NCBI GenBank assembly: GCA_033239005.1
Contig: BSQZ01000018.1
Coordinates: 8,976,536 to 9,040,535 of the forward strand
Direction: 5' to 3'
Origin: Lamellibrachia satsuma
Taxonomy: Eukaryota; Annelida; Polychaeta; Sabellida; Siboglinidae
DNA: 64,000 nt
Below the pieces are notes generated by a model that saw only the letters and a program-made list of their open reading frames with translations, searched no databases and was not told the DNA's origin. The position numbers and the translations under genes were made by a program. Each line of letters opens with the position of its first letter. The stretch's first letter is position 1. Shown here one piece after another: positions 55,651 to 64,000 of the stretch.

Positions 55651-56569
55651 AAGTCATCTATAAAAATTGTACTTGAGAATCTGATGGTTGCCACATTAAG
55701 ACAAGCGCAGTCAGAGGGGATCAAGGAAGATCATCATTACCTCAGGAGGTAAACCATCTGGTCATGACCGTCTTCAATACAATAATGAGTTGTGTTATAT
55801 TCTACAAGGATCAGACGAGTCCTTAAATTACGGGACAGCTGAAAGTGCTTTACCCTTGGCAGACTTGTTCATTCCAATGCCATCTCAACTTGTCTGCGAA
55901 GCATTCAGCCATGCTGTAATTACTGCACAAAGATTATTTGTTCAGATATCCAACCATGCAGATAGATTAGCACAGATCTGCACACTTAACACACCAGTGA
56001 CCATGCAGGACTGATACATGTCCCTCACAATAATTACAGTTTGTTTTGTCTGACAAAGAGAAGTTTGTAATCTATATAAAACTGAGAGTGGAACCACCAA
56101 GTGGGCAAATAGGTCACAAAATACTGTTTCAGTTAGTGGCGCAACCAAGTGGGAAAACTACTCACAAAATACTACTTCAGTTAGTGGTGCCAACAAGTGG
56201 AAAAACACATGAATATACTGGATGACAGACAATTAAAAAGCCATTCAATAATTAGTCAAAATGTGAATTAATGTCATTTTTTTCATTTTGATGAAATGAC
56301 TACTAGCTAAATATAAATGTGTGTGGTTCATCTGATTATTAGAAAGTAATTTGAATAAAACCAAGTAAAATTATTATAAAGCAAATGCACTGGTAGATTT
56401 CTTTGCCTTATAAAATGCAAAATGTGTGAGTCTTCACCCTCCCACTTGGGCTACAGTGGAGCTGTTGTAGTATCCAACGTACCTGAGCAGCTTCACACTT
56501 CCACTCATGTTCCTGGTGACAGAGATGACAGCGGGACGACACAGCCCCAGGAATCTCTTGATACACAGC
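55651..56569. other. unique sequence with one ~58-bp duplication
   Basis: 56095-56215 contains two diverged copies of a segment with CACAAAATACT, TTCAGTTAGTGG and CAAGTGG. Nothing else recognised. Confidence 0.4.
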
Positions 56570-59500
56570 ATCCACGGAGACAGTCACTGGCCTTCCTACA
56601 ACAAGTATACACAGTGACAGTCACTGGCATTCCAACAACAAGTATATACAGTGACAGTCACTGGCCTTCCTACAACAAGCATACACAGTGACAGTCACTG
56701 GCCTTCCTACAACAAGCATCCAAAGTCACTGTCACTGGCCTTCCTACAACTAGTATACACAGTGACAGTCACTGGCCTTCCTACAACAAGCATCCACGGT
56801 GACAGTCACTGGCCTTCCTACAACAAGTATACACAGTGACAGTCACTGGCCTTCCCACAACAAGCATTCACAGTGACAGTCACTGGCCTTCCTACAACAA
56901 GTATATACAGTGACAGTCACTGGCATTCCTACAACAAGCATCCAAAGTCACTGTCACTGGCCTTCCTACAACAAGTATATACAGTGACAGTCACTGGCCT
57001 TCCAACAACAAGTATATACAGTGACAGTCACTGGCCTTCCTACAACAAGCATCCACAGTGACAGTCACTGGCCTTCCTACAACAAGCATCCACAGTGACA
57101 GTCACTGGCCTTCCTACAACAAGTATACACAGTGACAGTCACTGGCCTTCCTACAACAAGCATACACAGTGACAGTCACTGGCCTTCCTACAACAAGCAT
57201 CCACAGTGACAGTCACTGGCCTTCCTACAACAAGCATCCACAGTGACAGTCACTGGCCTTCCTACAACAAGTATATACAGTGACAGTCACTGGCATTCCA
57301 ACAACAAGTGTATACAGTGACAGTCACTGGCCTTCCTACAACAAGTATACACAGTGACAGTCACTGGCCTTCGTACAACAAGCATACACAGTGACTGTCA
57401 CTGGCCTTCCTACAACAAGCATTCACAGTGACAGTCACTGGCCTTCCTACAACAAGCATACACAGTGACTGTCACTGGCCTTCCTACAACAAACATCCAC
57501 AGCGACTGTCACTGGCATTCCAACAACAAGTATATACAGTGACAGTCACTGGCCTTCCTACAACAAGCATCCACAGTGACAGTCACTGGCCTTCCTACAA
57601 CTAGTATACACAGTGACAGTCACTGGCCTTCCTACCATAAGCATCCACGGTGACTGTCACTGGCCTTCCTACAACAAGTATACACAGTGACAGTCACTGG
57701 CCTTCCTACCATAAGCATCCACGGTGACTGTCACTGGCCTTCCTACAACAAGTATACACAGTGACAGTCACTGGCCTTCGTACAACAAGCATTCACAGTG
57801 ACAGTCACTGACCTTCCTACAACAAGCATCCACAGTGACTGTCACTGGTCTTCCTACAACAAGCATCCACGGTGACAGTCACTGGCCTTCCTACAACAAG
57901 CATCCACAGTCACTGTCACTGGCCTTCCCACAACAAACATTCACAGTGACAGTCACTGGCCTTCCTACAACAAGTATACACAGTGACTGTCACTGGCCTT
58001 CCTACAATAAGTATCCACAGTGACTGTCACTGGCCTTCCTACAACAAGCATCCACGGTGACAGTCACTGGCCTTCCTACAACTAGTATACACAGTGACAG
58101 TCACTGGCCTTCCTACAACAAACATCCACAGTGACTGTCACTGGCCTTCCTACAACTAGTATACACAGTGACAGTCACTGGCCTTCCTACAACAAGCATC
58201 CACAGTGACAGTCACTAGCCTTCCTACGAAAGTATACACAGTGACAGTCACTGACCTTCCTACAACAAGCATCCACAGTCACTGTCACTGGCCTTCCCAC
58301 AACAAACATCCACAGTGACTGTCACTGGCCTTCCTACAACAAGTATCCACAGTGACTGTCACTGGCCTTCCTACAACAAGCATCCACGGTGACAGTCACT
58401 GGCCTTCCTACAACAAGTATACACAGTGACAGTCACTGGCCTTCCTACAACTAGTATACACAGTGACAGTCACTGGCCTTCCTACAACAAGTATATACAG
58501 TGACAGTCACTGGCCTTCCTACAACAAGCATCCACGGTGACAGTCACTGGCCATCCTACAACAAGTATACACAGTGACAGTCACTGGCCTTCCTACAACA
58601 AGTATTCACAGTGACAGTCACTGGCCTTCCTACAACAAGCATCCACAGTGACTGTCACTGGCCTTCCTACAACTAGTATACACAGTGACAGTCAATGGCC
58701 TTCCTACAACAAGCATACACAGTGACAGTCACTGGCCTTCCTACAACAAACATCCACAGTGACTGTCACTGGTCTTCCTACAACTAGTATACACAGCGAC
58801 AGTCACTGGCCTTCCTACAAGCATCCACAGTGACTGTCACTGGCCTTCCTACAACAAGTATACACAGTGACAGTCACTGGCCTTCCTACAACAAGCATCC
58901 ACAGTGACTGTCACTGGCCTTCCTACAACTAGTATACACAGTGACAGTCAATGGCCTTCCTACAACAAGCATACACAGTGACAGTCACTGGCCTTCCTAC
59001 AACAAACATCCACAGTGACTGTCACTGGTCTTCCTACAACTAGTATACACAGCGACAGTCACTGGCCTTCCTACAAGCATCCACAGTGACTGTCACTGGC
59101 CTTCCTACAACAAGCATCCACGGTGACAGTCACTGGCCTTCCTAAAACAAGTATGCACAGTGACAGTCAATGGCCTTCCTACAACAAGCATCCACAGTGA
59201 CTGTCACTGGCCTTCCTACAACTAGTATACACAGTGACAGTCACTGGCCTTCCTACAACAAGCATCCACAGTGACTGTCACTGGCCTTCCTACAACAAGT
59301 ATATACAGTGACAGTCACTGGCCTTCCTACAACAAACATCCACAGTGACTGTCACTGGTCTTCCTACAACAAGCATCCACGGTGACAGTCACTGGCCTTC
59401 CTACAACAAGCATCCACAGTCACTGTCACTGGCCTTCCTACAACAAGCATCCACAGTGACTGTCACTGGCCTTCCTACAACAAGTATATACAGTGACAGT

Positions 59501-62500
59501 CACTGGCCTTCCTACAACAAACATCCACAGTGACTGTCACTGGCCTTCCTACAACTAGTATACACAGTGACAGTCACTGGCCTTCCTACAACAAGCATCC
59601 ACAGTGACTGTCACTGGCCTTCCTACAACTAGTATACACAGTGACAGTCACTGGCCTTCCTACAACAAGCATCCACAGTGACTGTCACTGGCCTTCCTAC
59701 AACAAGTATACACAGTGACAGTCACTGGCCTTCCTACAACAAACATCCACAGTGACTGTCACTGGCCTTCCTACAACTAGTATACACAGTGACAGTCACT
59801 GGCCTTCCTACAACAAGCATCCACAGTGACTGTCACTGGCCTTCCTACAACAAGCATCCACGGTGACAGTCACTGGCCTTCCTACAACAAGCATCCACAG
59901 TCACTGTCACTGGCCTTCCCACAACAAACATCCACAGTGACTGTCACTGGCCTTCCTACAACTAGTATACACAGTGACAGTCACTGGCCTTCCTACAACA
60001 AGTATACACAGTGACTGTCACTGGCCTTCCTACAACAAGCATCCACGGTGACAGTCACTGGCCTTCCTACAACAAGTATACACAGTGACAGTCACTGGCC
60101 TTCCTACAACAAGCATTCACAGTGACAGTCACTGGCCTTCCTACAACAAGCATTCACAGTAACAGTCACTGGTCTTCCTACCACAAGCATCCACAGTGAC
60201 AGTCACCGACCTTTCTACAACAAGTATACACAGTGACAGTCACTGGCCTTCCTACAACTAGTATACACAGTGACAGTCACTGGCCTTCCCACAACAAGCA
60301 TTCACAGTGACAGTCACTGGCCTTCCTACAACAAGTATACACAGTGACAGTCACTGGCCTTCCTACAACAAGTATACACAGTGACAGTCACTGGCCTTCC
60401 TACAACAAGCATCCACAGTGACTGTCACTGGCCTTCCTACAACTAGTATACACAGTGACAGTCACTGGCCTTCCTACAACAAGCATCCACAGTGACAGTC
60501 ACTAGCCTTCCTACGAAAGTATACACAGTGACAGTCACTGACCTTCCTACAACAAGCATCCACAGTCACTGTCACTGGCCTTCCCACAACAAACATCCAC
60601 AGTGACTGTCACTGGCCTTCCTACAACAAGTATCCACAGTGACTGTCACTGGCCTTCCTACAACAAGCATCCACGGTGACAGTCACTGGCCTTCCTACAA
60701 CAAGTATACACAGTGACAGTCACTGGCCTTCCTACAACTAGTATACACAGTGACAGTCACTGGCCTTCCTACAACAAGTATATACAGTGACAGTCACTGG
60801 CCTTCCTACAACAAGCATCCACGGTGACAGTCACTGGCCATCCTACAACAAGTATACACAGTGACAGTCACTGGCCTTCCTACAACAAGTATACACAGTG
60901 ACAGTCACTGGCCTTCCTACAACAAGCATCCACAGTGACTGTCACTGGCCTTCCTACAACAAGTATACACAGTGACAGTCAATGGCCTTCCTACAACAAG
61001 CATACACAGTGACAGTCACTGGCCTTCCTACAACAAACATCCACAGTGACTGTCACTGGTCTTCCTACAACTAGTATACACAGCGACAGTCACTGGCCTT
61101 CCTACAAGCATCCACAGTGACTGTCACTGGCCTTCCTACAACAAGTATACACAGTGACAGTCACTGGCCTTCCTACAACAAGCATCCACAGTGACTGTCA
61201 CTGGCCTTCCTACAACAAGTATACACAGTGACAGTCACTGGCCTTCCTACAACAAGCATACACAGTGACAGTCACTGGCCTTCCTACAACAAACATCCAC
61301 AGTGACTGTCACTGGTCTTCCTACAACTAGTATACACAGCGACAGTCACTGGCCTTCCTACAAGCATCCACAGTGACTGTCACTGGCCTTCCTACAACAA
61401 GCATCCACGGTGACAGTCACTGGCCTTCCTAAAACAAGTATGCACAGTGACAGTCAATGGCCTTCCTACAACAAGCATCCACAGTGACTGTCACTGGCCT
61501 TCCTACAACTAGTATACACAGTGACAGTCACTGGCCTTCCTACAACAAGCATCCACAGTGACTGTCACTGGCCTTCCTACAACAAGTATATACAGTGACA
61601 GTCACTGGCCTTCCTACAACAAACATCCACAGTGACTGTCACTGGTCTTCCTACAACAAGCATCCACGGTGACAGTCACTGGCCTTCCTACAACAAGCAT
61701 CCACAGTCACTGTCACTGGCCTTCCTACAACAAGCATCCACAGTGACTGTCACTGGCCTTCCTACAACAAGTATATACAGTGACAGTCACTGGCCTTCCT
61801 ACAACAAGCATCCACAGTGACTGTCACTGGCCTTCCTACAACTAGTATACACAGTGACAGTCACTGGCCTTCCTACAACAAGCATCCACAGTGACTGTCA
61901 CTGGCCTTCCTACAACTAGTATACACAGTGACAGTCACTGGCCTTCCTACAACAAGCATCCACAGTGACTGTCACTGGCCTTCCTACAACAAGTATATAC
62001 AGTGACAGTCACTGGCCTTCCTACAACAAACATCCACAGTGACTGTCACTGGCCTTCCTACAACTAGTATACACAGTGACAGTCACTGGCCTTCCTACAA
62101 CAAGCATCCACAGTGACTGTCACTGGCCTTCCTACAACAAGCATCCACGGTGACAGTCACTGGCCTTCCTACAACAAGCATCCACAGTCACTGTCACTGG
62201 CCTTCCCACAACAAACATCCACAGTGACTGTCACTGGCCTTCCTACAACTAGTATACACAGTGACAGTCACTGGCCTTCCTACAACAAGTATACACAGTG
62301 ACTGTCACTGGCCTTCCTACAACAAGCATCCACGGTGACAGTCACTGGCCTTCCTACAACAAGTATACACAGTGACAGTCACTGGCCTTCCTACAACAAG
62401 CATACACAGTGACAGTCACTGGCCTTCCTACAACAAGCATTCACAGTAACAGTCACTGGTCTTCCTACCACAAGCATCCACAGTGACAGTCACCGACCTT

Positions 62501-64000
62501 TCTACAACAAGTATACACAGTGACAGTCACTGGCCTTCCTACAACTAGTATACACAGTGACAGTCACTGGCCTTCCCACAACAAGCATTCACAGTGACAG
62601 TCACTGGCCTTCCTACAACAAGTATACACAGTGACAGTCACTGGCCTTCCTACAACAAGTATACACAGTGACAGTCACTGGCCTTCCTACAACAAGCATC
62701 CACAGTCACTGTCACTGGCCTTCCTACAACTAGTATACACAGTGACAGTCACTGGCCTTCCCACAACAAGCATTCACAGTGACAGTCACTGGCCTTCCCA
62801 CAACAAGTATACACAGTGACAGTCACTGGCCTTCCTACAACAAGTATACACAGTGACAGTCACTGGCCTTCCTACAACAAGCATCCAAAGTCACTGTCAC
62901 TGGCCTTCCTACAACTAGTATACACAGTGACAGTCACTGGCCTTCCTACAACAAGCATCCACGGTGACAGTCACTGGCCTTCCTACAACAAGTATACACA
63001 GTGACAGTCACTGGCCTTCCCACAACAAGCATTCACAGTGACAGTCACTGGCCTTCCTACAACAAGTATACACAGTGACAGTCACTGGCCTTCCTACAAC
63101 AAGCATCCACAGTCACTGTCACTGGCCTTCCTACAACTAGTATACACAGTGACAGTCACTGGCCTTCCTACAACAAGCATTCACAGTGACAGTCACTGGC
63201 CTTCCTACAACAAGTATACACAGTGACAGTCACTGGCCTTCCTACAACTAGTATACACAGTGACAGTCACTGGCCTTCCCACAACAAGCATTCACAGTGA
63301 CAGTCACTGGCCTTCCTACAACAAGTATCCACAGTGACTGTCACTGGTCTTCCTACAACAAGCATTCACAGTGACAGTCACTGGCCTTCCTACAACTAGT
63401 ATACACAGTGACAGTCACTGGCCTTCCTACAACAAGCATCCACAGTGACTGTCACTGGCCTTCCTACAACTAGTATACACAGTGACAGTCAATGGCCTTC
63501 CTACAACAAGCATACACAGTGACAGTCACTGGCCTTCCTACAACAAACATCCACAGTGACTGTCACTGGTCTTCCTACAACTAGTATACACAGCGACAGT
63601 CACTGGCCTTCCTACAAGCATCCACAGTGACTGTCACTGGCCTTCCTACAACAAGTATACACAGTGACAGTCACTGGCCTTCCTACAACAAGCATCCACA
63701 GTGACTGTCACTGGCCTTCCTACAACTAGTATACACAGTGACAGTCAATGGCCTTCCTACAACAAGCATACACAGTGACAGTCACTGGCCTTCCTACAAC
63801 AAACATCCACAGTGACTGTCACTGGTCTTCCTACAACTAGTATACACAGCAACAGTCACTGGCCTTCCTACAAGCATCCACAGTGACTGTCACTGGCCTT
63901 CCTACAACAAGCATCCACGGTGACAGTCACTGGCCTTCCTAAAACAAGTATGCACAGTGACAGTCAATGGCCTTCCTACAACAAGCATCCACAGTGACTG
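56570..64000. repeat. 37-bp minisatellite with higher-order repeats, ~200 copies, open at the window end
   Basis: Units contain CAGTCACTGGCCTTCCTACA and ACAAGCATCCACAGTGA. Subtypes (AGCATCCA, AGTATACA, AACATCCA, CTAGTATACA, 31-bp deletion form CTACAAGCATCC) recur in long ordered blocks. A 2,287-bp block repeats: the unique marker CACTAGCCTTCCTACGAA is at 58213 and 60500, and CATTCACAGTAACAGTC at 60151 and 62438. A third block follows at an offset of about 2,512 bp, and a nested 256-bp duplication is present (58681/58937, 63480/63736). Short 62-codon frames recurring here are artefacts. Confidence 0.98.

Noticed and set aside
56570..64000. Regularly repeated 37-bp units resembling a CRISPR array
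   Set aside because: Units are head-to-tail with no unique spacers, no leader and no cas genes, and the context is an intron-containing animal gene. It is a minisatellite.

Overview
The window is metazoan nuclear DNA, probably from an invertebrate. It is AT-rich and intron-rich, carries degenerate CR1/Jockey-type non-LTR retrotransposons and hAT-like MITEs, and more than half of it is tandem repeats. I cannot name the species. The one cellular gene I can support is NAXE (NAD(P)HX epimerase, YjeF_N family) on the minus strand. Its five coding exons (53442-53560, 25313-25421, 20890-21000, 19321-19582, 7083-7321) join with matching splice phases into one 840-nt frame of 279 codons plus stop. The gene spans about 46.5 kb and is only about 1.8% coding; intron 1 alone is 28 kb.

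Layout, left to right. 1-1012 is a 25-bp array. 4.0-6.3 kb holds CR1-like fragments and a 24-bp array. 7.1-7.3 kb is NAXE exon 5. 7.7-19.3 kb is NAXE intron 4, with CR1/RT fragments and 45/24-, 38-, 55-, 40- and 46-bp arrays. 19.3-25.4 kb holds exons 4, 3 and 2, a hAT-like MITE, 10- and 41-bp arrays and a pure CCCTCC tract. 25.4-53.4 kb is intron 1: a 52/59-bp array, a retroelement whose ORF contains a 63-bp array, 44-, 20- and 31-bp arrays, a second MITE, and two further retroelements in or next to 23- and 26-bp arrays. Exon 1 and the likely promoter lie at 53.4-53.8 kb. A 23-bp array (54.5-55.65 kb) and a 37-bp array with higher-order structure (56.57 kb to the window end) close the window.

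The main observation is how the tandem repeats relate to coding sequence. The 46-bp array in intron 4 consists of the last ~31 nt of NAXE exon 4 plus its 5' splice site, copied about 26 times, so most units carry a GTAAGT/GTAAGA donor. A 20-bp array in intron 1 also repeats GTAAGT in the NAXE sense. Several other arrays grew inside reverse-transcriptase ORFs. The clearest is about 71 in-frame 63-bp units between the endonuclease and RT domains of one element, leaving a 1,690-codon open frame. Each NAXE coding exon has a tandem repeat within about 75 nt on its 3' side. Long open frames inside the arrays come from stop-free repeat units and are not called as genes.
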